Made by a program: the position numbers and the translations under genes. 64,000 nt of DNA from Cladocopium goreaui (Eukaryota; Sar; Dinophyceae; Suessiales; Symbiodiniaceae): positions 62,001 through 126,000 of the forward strand of contig CAMXCT020001817.1 of the NCBI GenBank assembly GCA_947184155.2. Reading direction: 5' to 3'. Every line of letters begins with the position of its first letter. Within the stretch, counting starts at the first letter, position 1. The notes under the pieces were generated by a model, which had not been told where the DNA came from, did no database searches, and saw only the letters and a list, made by a program, of their open reading frames with translations. Shown one piece after another: positions 1-12,618 of the stretch.

Positions 1-982
1 AACCTGACAAGTCGATCCCGTCTGGGATTTTTTCAAGTCTGAATGCTGGAAGTCTCCTCATTTCAAGTCTGACACGCGCCCTCCATTTCAATGCCCTTGC
101 CGATGGATCAGCTCGACGTGTCACAACTCCAAAAGGCACATTTTTTTGAAAGACATCCCCCCGTACATGCACCCCAATGTCATGAACGCATATTCTGCTG
201 CGTTGCTGATAAGTATAGTCTGGCATAAAACAGCACGCCTGAATGACAATGACAGAAGAAAAGTGGACAGTGCACATGCATCTCAAGGCGGAAGAGTTGA
301 CAATACCCCGTGTCTCAAGTTTGCACGGTGAAAATGCTAATCGATTTCAAGGCTGAATCGTGGAAGCACACACGCACTTCGCAGTGGAGGAACAATTGTT
401 TACAAACAAAGAAAAAAGTCAGCAATTATAATGCATAAGTCAGGTGAGCACGACTTCTGGACCTGTACAGGTGACCTAGTGAAAAAAATCCGTTGCCCGT
501 GCTTGTGCCAAAAAAAAAGAGCCTGCTATGATGCATCCCTGGCTGCTGGAAGATGAAAAAAAAAACGACTTGCTACTGGCCGTCTGCATATTACCCAAAT
601 TGCTCACATCGAAGATCATGGATGTCTAATAGCCGCACGAAAACGTCGCGTCCCAGTGTGGCACCTACCGCTTGGCCACTGAAGATGCTGAAACTGTGAT
701 TTAGACAATAGATGCTGAAGGTCATCTTGTTTCATTGTCCATAGCCCATCGGTCAATCAGAAGGTCAAACTACAACTTAGATAATCATTGCTGGAGACTT
801 TCTTGTCACACTGCCAAAAATCTCTTTGGTCGTCTGCCCGCTGACTCTCAATGATTCCAAACAATGTAAAAGCATAGGTTGAGCACATCTGGGGGGTATT
901 GGTGGGGAGGTAGCGAAAATGTGGATATCTGTGTATATACATATAAACATGTATAATATATGTGTGTGTGTGCGTGTATGTG
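1..982. other. No gene recognised
   Basis: AT-moderate sequence with short poly-A and poly-T runs. I see no exon-like frame with credible splice sites and no RNA gene. Confidence 0.4.

Positions 983-1019
<37 letters not shown>
983..1019. repeat. (TCA)n microsatellite
   Basis: About twelve uninterrupted TCA units preceded by a short (TG)n run. It produces poly-Ile, poly-Met or poly-Asp frames that are not genes. Confidence 0.9.
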
Positions 1020-2140
1020 TCCATGGTCCGGACATGTCAGGAACATGGACAAGTACCATGAAATGAAGATACCATGGAGATGGGCTATGATTTTCCTAGG
1101 CTCACAGTCTCCAACGGCAAACAAATCACGTTGCATGACAAGTGTTCAAGGATCATTGGGGAAGATTGAGGTAGGGCAAAGCCTTCATCGAGCAAACATG
1201 TTTGCAACATGAAATTAGAACAGATCGTGATGATCCTGCACTGTTCACTGATCCACTCCTGATCACTTTTAAAACTTTTGGAGGGTCTGGCTTTGTCCCA
1301 CCCTCCAGTGTCATCATACTACGCAGCCATACATGAGGCTCAGACTCAATCACAATTCCAGCCATGTCAGACATTTGCCCGCTCCACACATCCAAGACGT
1401 CCTCTGGCAGGCCAGTTTAAACAGAATGAGTCTGAGATTTAGCAACGCACACGCAGCGCACCTTGAACATTTGAGAGGATAAGCAGTACAAGACCTGGCG
1501 CTTGTTGACGCGGCATTCCCTTGCTACAAACTCATACGAACTCAGCTTGTGAAGGGTCACTAGAAGGTGAAAAAGCTGGCCCTATGCGTCTGAAACATGC
1601 CGGTGGCGCGAACAAAAGGGGCAGTCCCAGCACACCAAGGAAAACATACCACACACAGCGAAAGATGATAGCGTCCTGGTTTCTTTGCGCTCATCATGTG
1701 ATATTGTGATATAATATCCTTTCCCATTCTCGTTGAGATGACGCATGTTGCATGAAACCTTCACTGCCAAGTGCCACCTGTCCTTGTCACACAAGCGGGG
1801 ATCGAGAAGAATACGGGCTGGCCACATGGTCCAGGTGACCTGCGACCTGTGACACACCGAAAACATCGGGAAACTCAAGAACTGGTGGCTTTGGAAAAAT
1901 CTCGGATGATCTAGTCTAGGCAAACGGCAAATGCCATGCTATGGTACCGGCCTTTCTTCTCCGTTCTTGTAGGCTGCCTCAACTGAAATGGACAAACCAA
2001 AACTAAACCATCCAAAAACATAGGGCCCCACTCAAAACATCTGAAACCAGAAACCTACTTGTCTGTCTATGTCTATGTATCTATCTGTCTATCTGCCTGC
2101 GTACTATGAACAAAGGTTGACAGAACGGATCTACACTTGT
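1020..2140. other. No gene recognised
   Basis: Unassigned sequence with no motif-bearing frame seen on either strand. It ends in short TCTA/TCTG repeats. Confidence 0.35.
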
Positions 2141-3031
2141 GCTTTTTGAAATGTATGTATGTATGTATGTATGTATGTATGAATGAATGAATGTATGAAT
2201 GTATGAATGTATGAATGTATGAATGTATGTATGTATGAATGAATGAATGTATGTATGAATATGTATGAATATGTATGAATATGTATGATTATGTATGAAT
2301 ATGTATGAATATGTATGATTATGTATGAATATGTATGATTATGTATGATTATGTATGATTATGTATGATTATGTATGATTATGTATGGTTACATATGGTT
2401 ACGTATGGTTAGGTATGGTTAGGTATGATTATGAATGATTATGTATAATTATGTATGGTTATGTATGAGTATGTATGATTATGTATGATTATGTATGATT
2501 ATGTATGATTATGCATGATTATGTATGATTATGTGTGATTATGTGTGATTATGCATATTTATGTATGTATGTATGTATCTATCTATCTATCTATATCTAT
2601 CTATCTATCTATCTGTCTATCTATGTACCTATGTATCTATCTATCTATGTATGTATGTATGTACGTATGTATGTATGTACGTATGTATGTATGTGTCTTT
2701 GTATGTATGAATATATCTATCTATCTGTCTATCTATCTATCTATCTATCTATCGATCGATCTATCTATATTTCTATCAATCTATCTATCTATCTTTCTAT
2801 GTATGTATGTATGTATGTATGTATGTATGCATGTATGCATGTATGCATGTACGCATGTATGCATGTATGTATGTATGTACGTACGTACGTATGTATTTAT
2901 GTGTGTATGTAAGTATGTATGTGTGTGTGTTTTTGTGTGTATTGTATGTATTGTATTGTATTGTATTGTATTGCATTTCATTGTATTGTATTTTTTTGTA
3001 TTGTATTGTATTGTATTGTATTGATGTATGT
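2141..3031. repeat. Compound ATGT/TATGATTATG/TATC/TTGTA satellite
   Basis: The array starts as a tetranucleotide (ATGT), turns into a 10-11 base unit of the type TATGATTATG, then TATC/TATG blocks, and ends in a TTGTA pentanucleotide. Long Tyr/Cys/Ile-rich open frames here are repeat artefacts. Confidence 0.9.
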
Positions 3032-3354
3032 ATGATCGGGGTGCCAATTCATTATGTGAAGCTGTGCAGGAGTTTTAGAGCGGTCTAACTTTTGTGCATA
3101 GGCCTCAGGCTTTAAAATGCACAAAAACAATGAAAACTGGCTCTGCAATAAAATGCCTTGCCACCAAATTCATGCTTGAATGTGCATCCAACATCATCCA
3201 ATTTCATCCAATTTTGAAGACCCTCAGAAACGCATCTTTAAAAAGAGGTCAGGAAATCCATTTTAGATAGGGGTATTTTAGAGTGAAGGTGCCCAAATAT
3301 TTAGTGTGTTTTTTTTTTAATAGCATTCTATAGCAACAAAATACGGTGGCATTC

Positions 3355-3665
3355 TTTCGTGGCAATTCCTTAAAAATCCTTTAAATTCCTTAAAATTCCA
3401 AAAAACTCCTTAAAAATCCTTAAATATCCTTTAAAATTTAAAAACATTAAAGATCCTTAAAAATCATCCGAATTCCTTCAAATTCCGTCAAATTCCTTTA
3501 AATTCCTTAAAATTCCTCTAAGGTTCCTTAAAATTCCTTAAAACTCTCTAAATTCCTTAAATTTCCTCATAATTCCTTTAAAATTCCTTAATATTCCTTA
3601 TAGTTCCTTTAAAATCCCTTCATATTCCTTAAAATTCCTTAGACTTCTTTCAAATTCCTTAAAAT
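3355..3665. repeat. Degenerate TTCCTTAAAA repeat
   Basis: Roughly 25 imperfect copies of a 10-12 base unit (AAATTCCTTAA-like), too diverged for a clean period. It is followed by several spaced copies of AATAAAATG up to about 3860. Confidence 0.75.
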
Positions 3666-3957
3666 TCGCTGATCTAAAATGACATGCCCAATAAAATCGA
3701 TATAAAAAGATCCTGGAAAAACACTGGTTCCATTCTGCAATAAAATGCTCCAAGCAAACATGTTTTTGCAATAAAATGAGAATGGAATTTTAACATGTTC
3801 AAAATCATCAGGATTTACCTTTACAATAAAATGCTTAGCCCAACCCCCCAACAATAAAATGACTAGCCTGACATCAATTTTAAAATTCCAATACATTAAG
3901 AATTTCGTTTAAACTATGCACAGGTTCACCAGTTCTAGAGTGGAAATTGCCACGGGG

Positions 3958-3959
3958 AT

Positions 3960-3990
<31 letters not shown>

Positions 3991-4115
3991 TGTAATGTAA
4001 TGTAATGTAATGTAATGTAATGTAATGTATGTATGTATGTATGTAACGTAATGTAATGGAATGGAATGGAATGTAATGTAATGCAATGCAATGCAATTTA
4101 ATGTAATGTATGTCT
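3958..4115. repeat. ATGT and TGTAA/TGGAA tandem repeats
   Basis: A tetranucleotide block, then a pentanucleotide block, then ATGT again, decaying into TG-rich sequence to about 4260. Confidence 0.85.
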
Positions 4116-5145
4116 GTATGCCTGTGTGTGTGTCTGTATGTCTGTCTGTCTGTGTATCTGTATGTATATACGTACTTACTTCTGTATGAATGTATGTATA
4201 TCTGTGTGGGTGTGGAAGTTACATATATATATATATTAATATATATATATTATAATTATTATGTCTATAGTAACATTACATCATGAACCGTAGCGCGGTG
4301 CAAAATGCAGTGCTTGTCAAATTCTTGCCGTTGTCTGGCGCTGCTGAACACGTCTCAGAAAGGCCAGGAAATAGAGCAAGGGAGATACGGAGATCAAATC
4401 CACACCGTACGGATTCGGTTCACCTACTTCCTCCAAGCATGTATGATCATGATTAATCACGTATATTCTCTCTTTCTTGAAATGTCTTCAAAGCAATATC
4501 TTCAAGTTGTCAAGTCATTCAAACATATTCAGACTCTGCACCAAGGCTGGCACGCGAAGCCCTTGCTGCGTTCGCATGACAGGAGCATCAGTCGCTACAG
4601 CCTCCTCGTGACATGTTCATGTTTCCTCCTAACATCTTCATAAGGGCCCCCCCAAAAAAAAAAAACGAACTACATCCAACTATTTACTTTGGTTTGGGAT
4701 GGTTTGGAAGAAGGAATGAAAGGAAATAACGGTTGACTGTAAGAAGAGGCATGGCCCAGGACACCCGATACTTCAGGCTTCTCCCCCAATACATTTGCTA
4801 AAGCAAAGCTACTGTCACTGTAGCTTTCATGACTTTATATATTATATATTGGTTTTTATTGGTGGGCCATCTGTTTCAAAATCTGGACGTCTTCTGCCGC
4901 TGAACTCAACACGGTCAGCAACTGCCAGCAACTGCCAGCAACTATCAACGCGGGTCTTAGCTCAGGCACTGCGAGGTGCTTGAAGATCTCCCCGGTGGAC
5001 ACATCTCCCGTAGCCGTAGCCTGGCAATGGCATGTCGTAATCTACACCCCACCGCCGATCATTTCAGACCAAGCCTGGCTTCGAGATATGCTTCGACATG
5101 CTTCGACATGTGGCACAACTTTCAACATCTTTCAGCACTAGACTC
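4116..5145. other. No gene recognised
   Basis: TG-rich and AT-rich decay of the preceding repeat, then unassigned sequence with small 10-base duplications (for example near 4925 and 5095). No supported exon. Confidence 0.35.
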
Positions 5146-5291
5146 GTGGTTGCTTAACCTGTGATGATCCTGTCATGATCCATGGGCTCTTTTTTCTATA
5201 GCAAGAGATACCGGTTGTCAAAACCGCAAGCTCTTTGACTTGCCCCAAGAGTTACCTGATGTTACCAGAATCATCTGGAGTCCTTTGTCCC

Positions 5292-6239
5292 TCACGACAA
5301 CTGACCGCAGTCCGAGATCATGACTGGCTGGGAGGTCTTGCCAGACTGAGATCCTACTGCCTCAATCTTCTTGACAATGTCCATAGTCTCAGGCGTCACG
5401 CTGCCGAAAACAACGTGCTTGCCATCCAGCCACTGGGTCTTCACGGTGCACAGGAAGAATTGGGAGCCGTTGGTGTTTGGGCCGGCGTTGGCCATGGACA
5501 GAATGCCTGGGCCGGTGTGCTTCAGAGTGAAGTTCTCATCTGCAAACTTGGCACCATAGATGGACTCGCCACCAGTGCCATTTCCGGCTGTGAAGTCACC
5601 ACCCTGCCCAGCAAGAATCTGGCACATGATGGCACATGATGGCGCATGATGGCGCATGAATCGACATAGATGAGGCAAACATGGGTCAAGCAGAGCCACG
5701 CCAGGCTGCTAAAATGCAAGGAAAGAACATTGGAAAACTTTGCAATCCTCTGTGGCCATCTGTAGCCTACCTTGACTGGCACACGAACATGCACGCATAA
5801 AACCTGCTGTCTTACTATTGAATGGAAGGTCACGCCACACCACATCCCACCATATCAGATCTATGATGTGATGTCTTCTTGAGTCTGCTGGACATAGTCT
5901 CGTGTAATTCTCACCTAGTTTCAATTCCCATTGGTCACATGGTTTCACATGGTTTCACGTGGTTTCACATAGTTTCACATGGTTTCACATGGTTTCACAT
6001 GGTTTCCCTCAATGCCCAATGCTCTCCTGGCACATGAAGTCTGGGATGACACGGTGAAATGCAGAGCCCTTGAAGTGCAAAGGCTTTCCGGACTTACCCA
6101 TGCCCTTCTCGCCAGTGCAAAGGCAGCGAAAGTTCTCTGCAGTCTTTGGGGCCACATCTGAGCGAAGTTCCATGATGATTCTGCCTGCAGCAGTACCACC
6201 AATAGTCATGTCAAAGTAGACCTTTGGGTTCGCCGCCAT
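5292..6239 (-). CDS. Cyclophilin-type peptidyl-prolyl cis-trans isomerase, copy 1
   Basis: Two exons, 6239-6027 and 5603-5292, join to a 174-residue protein, close to the usual size of a cytosolic single-domain cyclophilin. The family catalyses proline cis-trans isomerisation in protein folding. Residues matching the cyclophilin A active site are all present: R63, F68, M69, Q71, Q119, F121, W129 and H134. The protein ends in the usual DCGQL block. No signal peptide or extra domain is seen, so it is probably cytosolic. An Asp replaces the common Gly before F68. The 423-base intron starts with GA rather than GT and ends AG^G. The ATG at 6239 begins the conserved N-terminus ([15 protein letters not shown]). 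Gene identity is secure; subcellular location is inferred. Confidence 0.95.
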
Positions 6240-6703
6240 GATGTCTGAGACTGTCTAGGAGTCTAACAAGCTGCAAGGCTTTGCAAGAGTCAAGATGATT
6301 GAGCCAAATCGTACTGGTGAAAAAAACACGGCCCCCCCTGCCTGAAAAATGATGAAGGGCGCTTCATGACACTTCAAGTCTTCCGTTTCACGTTGCGTCC
6401 GTGTTGTTTGGTTTCTTTCAAACCTTTTTCCCTGCCGTACTGAATAATGTGGATATGTGGATCTATCTGCACTCAAAGCTCTGACCACTAAGGCACTTTC
6501 TCACCCTTGCAGAAACCAAGCCGGACAGAGTAAGCACTGCTTTGATGGAAAAGTTCAGTGGTTGCTTAACCTGTGATGATCCTGTCATGATCCATGGGCT
6601 CTTTTTTCTATAGCAAGAGATACCGGTTGTCAAAACCGCAAGCTCTTTGACTTGCCCCAAGAGTTACCTGATGTTACCAGAATCATCTGGAGTCCTTTGT
6701 CCC

Positions 6704-7696
6704 TCACGACAACTGACCGCAGTCCGAGATCATGACTGGCTGGGAGGTCTTGCCAGACTGAGATCCTACTGCCTCAATCTTCTTGACAATGTCCATAGTC
6801 TCAGGCGTCACGCTGCCGAAAACAACGTGCTTGCCATCCAGCCACTGGGTCTTCACGGTGCACAGGAAGAATTGGGAGCCGTTGGTGTTTGGGCCGGCGT
6901 TGGCCATGGACAGAATGCCTGGGCCGGTGTGCTTCAGAGTGAAGTTCTCATCTGCAAACTTGGCACCATAGATGGACTCGCCACCAGTGCCATTTCCGGC
7001 TGTGAAGTCACCACCCTGCCCAGCAAGAATCTGGCACATGATGGCACATGATGGCGCATGATGGCGCATGAATCGACATAGATGAGGCAAACATGGGTCA
7101 AGCAGAGCCACGCCAGGCTGCTAAAATGCAAGGAAAGAACATTGGAAAACTTTGCAATCCTCTGTGGCCATCTGTAGCCTACCTTGACTGGCACACGAAC
7201 ATGCACGCATAAAACCTGCTGTCTTACTATTGAATGGAAGGTCACACCACACCACATCCCACCATATCAGATCTATGATGTGATGTCTTCTTGAGTCTGC
7301 TGGACATAGTCTCGTGTAATTCTCACCTAGTTTCCCATTGGTCACATGGTTTCACATGGTTTCACATGGTTTCACATGGTTTCACATGGTTTCACATGGT
7401 TTCACATGGTTTCACATGGTTTCACATGGTTTCACATGGTTTCACATGGTTTCACATGGTTTCCCTCAATGCCCAATGCTCTCCTGGCACATGAAGTCTG
7501 GGATGACACGGTGAAATGCAGAGCCCTTGAAGTGCAAAGGCTTTCCGGACTTACCCATGCCCTTCTCGCCAGTGCAAAGGCAGCGAAAGTTCTCTGCAGT
7601 CTTTGGGGCCACATCTGAGCGAAGTTCCATGATGATTCTGCCTGCAGCAGTACCACCAATAGTCATGTCAAAGTAGACCTTTGGGTTCGCCGCCAT
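6704..7696 (-). CDS. Cyclophilin-type peptidyl-prolyl cis-trans isomerase, copy 2
   Basis: Exons 7696-7484 and 7015-6704 encode the same 174-residue protein as the neighbouring copy, with the same GA-AG intron position. The intron is 468 bases, 45 longer, mainly because the CATGGTTTCA run is longer. Both copies read in the same direction, head to tail, which suits co-transcription followed by trans-splicing as known for dinoflagellate tandem genes; that expression mode is inferred. Identical exons beside slightly different introns suggest a recent duplication or ongoing gene conversion. Nothing in the coding part suggests a pseudogene. Confidence 0.95.
7346..7461. repeat. CATGGTTTCA 10-base repeat inside cyclophilin intron
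   Basis: About eleven near-perfect copies in gene copy 2, against about seven less regular copies in copy 1 (5938-6003). The unit length is one DNA helical turn. Confidence 0.95.
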
Positions 7697-8018
7697 GATG
7701 TCTGAGACTGTCTAGGAGTCTAACAAGCTGCAAGGCTTTGCAAGAGTCAAGATGATTGAGCCAAATCGTACTGGTGAAAAAGACACGGCCCCCCCTGCCT
7801 GAAAAATGATGAAACAAGGACAGGGTACTAACTGAACATTTGTTCTGGAGCATGTGTACCGCCACATAGCTGAATGGCTTTTTGGTCAAGCATCAAGCGC
7901 ATCATAGCGCATCATAGCGCATCAAGCATTTGTTTTTTCCCTCTATCACAACGGTATCACAACGGTTGCATGTTGCAGCAATGTTGCATGCCATCTTAGA
8001 TCGACCATTGTGGTGGAC

Positions 8019-8149
8019 CATTTCGGCTCCCAGTCCCCAGCCTGAGGGCTCAACTCTTTCTGCACGTAGTCCGCGACGTGCTTCTCCCTCATGAAACGGA
8101 CCTTCATTGCGGTGCTGCTTGGCAAAGTCTCATTCAGAGGTGGATCCCT
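8019..8149 (-). CDS. Candidate coding exon, unrecognised gene
   Basis: A 131-base open stretch follows a CAG acceptor and ends at a GT donor. It encodes a hydrophilic segment containing TAMKVRFMREKHVADYVQKE and then GDWEPKW. The composition and the flanking splice signals look like a real exon, but I do not recognise the family. It may belong with other minus-strand exons up to 13.5 kb. Confidence 0.45.
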
Positions 8150-10118
8150 CTGTCTGACCGTAGCGTTCAGATTCACATAGTATAGTTGGCCCTAGATGAT
8201 GTTTCTGCCAGCTTTGATCAACTTCCCATGTGTTTTTAACTTTCTTCACGATTCTTCACACTTGGTAGGTCGTAGATGGTTGTAATTGGTCGTAAGGTGT
8301 CTGTTGTGTGCTGAGAGTGCCACCCGGTTCAGCACTGTCCGCGAGGCTTCGAAATCATCCTGTAGCAACTAAGAACCACCACCGATCTGTCTCAAACCAT
8401 CATCTGAAAAAAAAAAACATGAGAAAACCTTAGCTTCAATACATTTCAATACGATTCCCAGCTGACATCAGCTGACATCACTCCGACAGTTCAATTAAAG
8501 CTTGGCTGGTCCACACTGTTTGACCGTTTGACCGTTGGCCTCAAAAAACTTACTGAGAGGCAGCAGCGTGGCCTCAGGTCCCGACATGGTCCCGACATGG
8601 CATCATTAGCTCATGACAGCTGGACCCATGGGGCATGTTGGGACATTCAAGGCAGGGCAAGAAAAAATAAGAAAAGGGGGTTCCCAAGGCTCCACTGGTG
8701 ACTCCGCAGCCTTAAACACAACTTACAATCTCAAACACAACATTATGACTAACCTATTTAACATATTTAACCTATGACAAAATTATACCAAACTTTGACA
8801 AATGGGATACGGGTCCAATGTATCCTGTGCGTAGCAGAAAGAAAAAAGACAGGCAAGTTTAAGCGACATAGGTGCCGGTGTGGAGAAGTGCAGATGGAAC
8901 AGATGGATCCGAAAAAACATGGAGTCGGCGAAGAACAAAAAAGAAGGACGGTCTGGACATCCACCAAGCCGCAACAGAGGTTAAACCATGTTAAACCAAC
9001 ATCAAGAAAATTAATGTAAACATCGGATTAATCAACCCCCCCACAAGGTCAGATTGACCTTGGAAGGTCTTTCCTAGTTTCATCCCTAAATAAATGCCCT
9101 CTGAACCATAAAATTGTGGATATGGCTTGGAATCTATAGAAGTCAATTAGATGTTCATAGAATTCCATTGGATTTGATGAGATTTGATTGACTGAAAACA
9201 TTGGCTGAAAGCTATGGAGGACATTGGGAATGAATGGGATTGAATGGGCCAATCCAAAGAAGAAAACATTAGGGACATGGGGGTTGATTAAAAAGGGGAA
9301 CCCTGGTTATTATTAATGGGGAACATGGGCGAACATGGGCTCATGGGAGACACCCTTTGGGAGCTATCCGATGATTTTTATAAAGAATCTAATTAGAAAT
9401 CGATCACTTGGGGAATAGTTTTTTTTCATGTTCAATGATCAGAAGTGATAGGTTCTGGTGTTCATGAGGTTTCAACTTAAGTATAGCATAAGGAAACCAT
9501 TTGAAAATAAAGAGAGTTGGAAAATAAAACGAAACCATATTTCAACTTAAACCTCAAGTATAACAATGATGAGTTCTGAGATTGATGAGACATGATGACA
9601 AACAACAAGAATTGGGATTTCAGCACTGGTGGTTGATTAATTAGGTCCAGGCAAAAGAGTTTGTTAATCCAGGGGGGCCAACTGTTTTTAAATTACCCAT
9701 TTTTTGGGGGGCAGTAGAGGTTGTTTAATCGGGCGGTATTGATTAATCCTACCTTGACATTAGATAAAAACGTATGAAAAATATACGTATGGCACGCACA
9801 AAAAACTGAACACAAAGCTGAACAAGTACTGAATTCAGAGCCAAGACATAATGGAAGAGATTAGAGTAACAATAATGTACAGCACCCTGCCTGGTGAGTA
9901 GATGTCCTTTTCTGAATTGTATTTTGGTGCCTGTCTGATTCGTTGATCCTTGTTCATCTTTGGATGTTTCTCAGTTCATACCTTCCTTTGTCTCTAAGAT
10001 ACTGTAAGATACTGTAAGATACTGTAAGATACTGTAAGATACTGTAAGATACTGTAAGTACTTGCAAACTCGTTCAAGCTGTCAGCAATTTGGGCATCCA
10101 AAATGGTCCAACATCAAC
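8150..10118. other. No gene recognised
   Basis: Mostly AT-rich, intron-like or intergenic sequence. Frames at 8774-9019 on both strands have no recognisable motif and no support. A 10-base repeat occurs at 9996-10058. Confidence 0.35.
9996..10058. repeat. ACTGTAAGAT 10-base tandem repeat
   Basis: Six perfect copies plus a partial one. Confidence 0.95.
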
Positions 10119-10206
10119 CGTGCATGCGCAGCGGCACCTCGGTGTCATAAGAGCTGAAGAGGAAGATGAGAAACACAACGGCCGGAATGAAATAGAAAAC
10201 CGCTAC
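10119..10206 (-). CDS. Candidate exon with a transmembrane helix, unrecognised gene
   Basis: An 88-base frame between a CAG^G acceptor and a GT donor. It encodes one strongly hydrophobic helix (FYFIPAVVFLIFLF) followed by a polar tail SSYDTEVPLRMH. It looks like an exon of a membrane protein. A further possible exon (LMAANVLHDAHQ) lies just upstream near 10340-10380. The family is unknown. Confidence 0.4.
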
Positions 10207-12618
10207 CTGGCGCGTGGGCCAAACATGGCCAAACATGGCCAAACGAAACATTTCTGCAATTTGCACATCGATGTCTTGCAGCTGACATTTCAATAAGATT
10301 CACCATGATTCACCGAAAATACGTCTGCACTGGCCTGGTGAGCATCATGCAGGACGTTTGCTGCCATAAGCTTCCTGGAAACGATTTGACTTGGAGAATC
10401 AGATGTTACGGAGATTCTCTGCGATTTCCAGCTGCATTTTACTGCCATGAATGGCTGCTGAAATGTGGTCCGCTTGGGTGTGTCTTTCCACATTTTCCCT
10501 GCAAGAGATCTGTTGACATCTGCTGTTTCGGAATGTGCGGTGACAGGGCGGTGACAGGGCGGTGACAGTTGTGAAAAAAATGTGGAAATGATGTGGAAAT
10601 GCAAGGCATTGCAAGGCGCACTCTGCGCTGCTCGCCAAATCACCCAGCTTCACAAGGTGAAAGCACTCACGGTGTGCCTCGGCAAGTGTGGTGTCATTTT
10701 GGTGTCACTCCGAGGTTTCCTAGTGGCATCTAGTGGCCAACATTGGCGGCCAACGGCCCACTGGCCTTGCAGATTTTTCAGATCCATTCCGTCAGTTGGT
10801 GCAGTCTGTTCCTCTGGTGTTCAAATCTATGCTGAATCTCATCACGTAAAATGGCCAATCAGTGCGACATGCTGAGGACAAAGCAAGCCAAATGTTCATA
10901 ATGAAATGAGGCAAGGCGTTCACCAAGCACCAGAGCAGCAACCGAAAAAGAGAGTCCTGGCAGCAGCCCTACAGCAGCTTGAATCGATTTTGGATGATAT
11001 GAATAGCATGGAGACTGTAAATCCCTGCAAGAGTGAGAAATATTCATCACAGCAACCACATGAAAATTGAAGAACCAGCATGGATTCCTATAAAATTTAT
11101 AGAGTTGTGCCGAACTATATTGAGTGATTGAGTTAGACCGAGCTCATTTGCATCTCAAGCAATCACACACCATGCCGCACCTGTGAAGGGAGCAATGGCT
11201 CAAAAGAAATCAACAGATCGTGCTTCAAGAGCTGGTAGTAGAGGCGGTGGTTCAAGACCATGCGTGCCCTTTGCTGCTTCTGCTTCAGAAGGCTTCACTC
11301 ATCTCTCCGTCTCTCCATGAATGAGAAAAGATGAGAAAAGCCAGGGATGTCATTGTGATTCCATGTGATTTCCGACGCTTTGTGACTAATTAACCGTGAC
11401 TAACCCTGAGTCTTGCAAATGCACTGAGACCGAAGCGCGATCATCAGCGAGACAGCCATGGCCAACAATGGAAAGCAGCGAACATAAGCCTGCACCGAAA
11501 ACTCCAGAAAAAATAAACATCATAATTTTATTGAATCATTGATCCGTTCTGTCACAGCGAGAAATACTTCCGGGATGAGGAAGCTGGCAAAGGAAACAAA
11601 ATAAACAAATGACACTGAACAGGGGCTCACCTGGCTATCTGCTATACCTCACCAGCTGTACCATTGGTATCCATTGGTACTATACCAGGACCATGCAATG
11701 GGACTGCACCGGCTATACCCCAGACATCCCCAAACATCCCCAGACATTGCATAGGCCCATAGGCTCCCATCCGTGGTGATCCCAGCATGTCTCCAACCCA
11801 GTTGCGATGGCCCGAAGCCTTGGTGTACTCGCAGAAAAAGGATAGATAGGTCCCACACCTGCACACGTCAAGACACTTCATCTCCCAGGAAACAATTTCA
11901 AACGGCTCAACGTTTTTCGATATAATGTGAAGATTGACACTTGCTCCAAAGTCTCCATGTACAATGTGAAGTGGCAACAGTTAGTGTCGGTCATGTTCGA
12001 AATGATTCCGAGAATAGCATAGCATCGCCATAGAATCACCATGAAACTTTCATGGAACTCTATGCCCGCCTAACAGGATCACAGTTCATGATGTTTTCAT
12101 GAGAGTGAGGTCCCAGTACCTGGCGTCACTGGGCAAAGCCGGGCAGATACCAGTCCCATCCAGTCCCTGAATTGTCCGGGACCAGACACGCCGAGATAAG
12201 GCTAGCTAGCGGGGCCTTTTGATGTCGTTTGAAATTTGAAATGATATTGTATATATTTTTGATGTTGAATCTTTCGATGGTCCACGTTGCACATTGTTGC
12301 ACAAATGGAGACGTTTCGAATCGTTTCGAGTTGACGACAATGCGACTACAATGAGCCCAGGCCTGAATGATAATCAACAGCAATGCAAAGAGCTGCCGCC
12401 CTCGGCAAATGGCAGTGACACTGCCAGTGGAGAATAATTAAAACGTAATGTAGTAGCTATCTATATATATATAAATATATCTTCACTGTCATCTTTGATG
12501 ATACGTTTTGGTTTGCAGATGTTTGCAGCCAAATCCTCTTGAATTCTGATAGCAAGATGCATCAAAATCATCAAACATTTCCCAATCATTTCCATTCATT
12601 TCCAACCGAATGCTGAGC
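10207..12618. other. Unassigned, possible small minus-strand exons
   Basis: Contains several plausible but unproven minus-strand frames. One, near 11865-11960, includes NLHIISKNVEPFEIVSWEMK; another, near 10870-11030, is hydrophobic. Acceptor and donor choices are ambiguous, so no gene model is offered. Short 8-11 base duplications are frequent. Confidence 0.3.

Larger units (their letters stand above)
5146..7813. repeat. Tandem gene duplication (two ~1.2 kb units)
   Basis: Unit 1 is 5146-6356 and unit 2 is 6558-7813, separated by 201 bases of unrelated sequence. The exons look identical. Differences I can see are in the intron: one G/A change, a short indel near the intron 5' part, and a longer run of a 10-base repeat in unit 2. 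There is also one base change just upstream of the start codon. Each unit carries a whole cyclophilin gene with about 115 bases upstream and 145 bases downstream. Confidence 0.95.

Noticed and set aside
2535-3024. Long Tyr/Cys/Ile open frames
   Set aside because: Direct translation of ATGT/TATC microsatellites in several frames at once.
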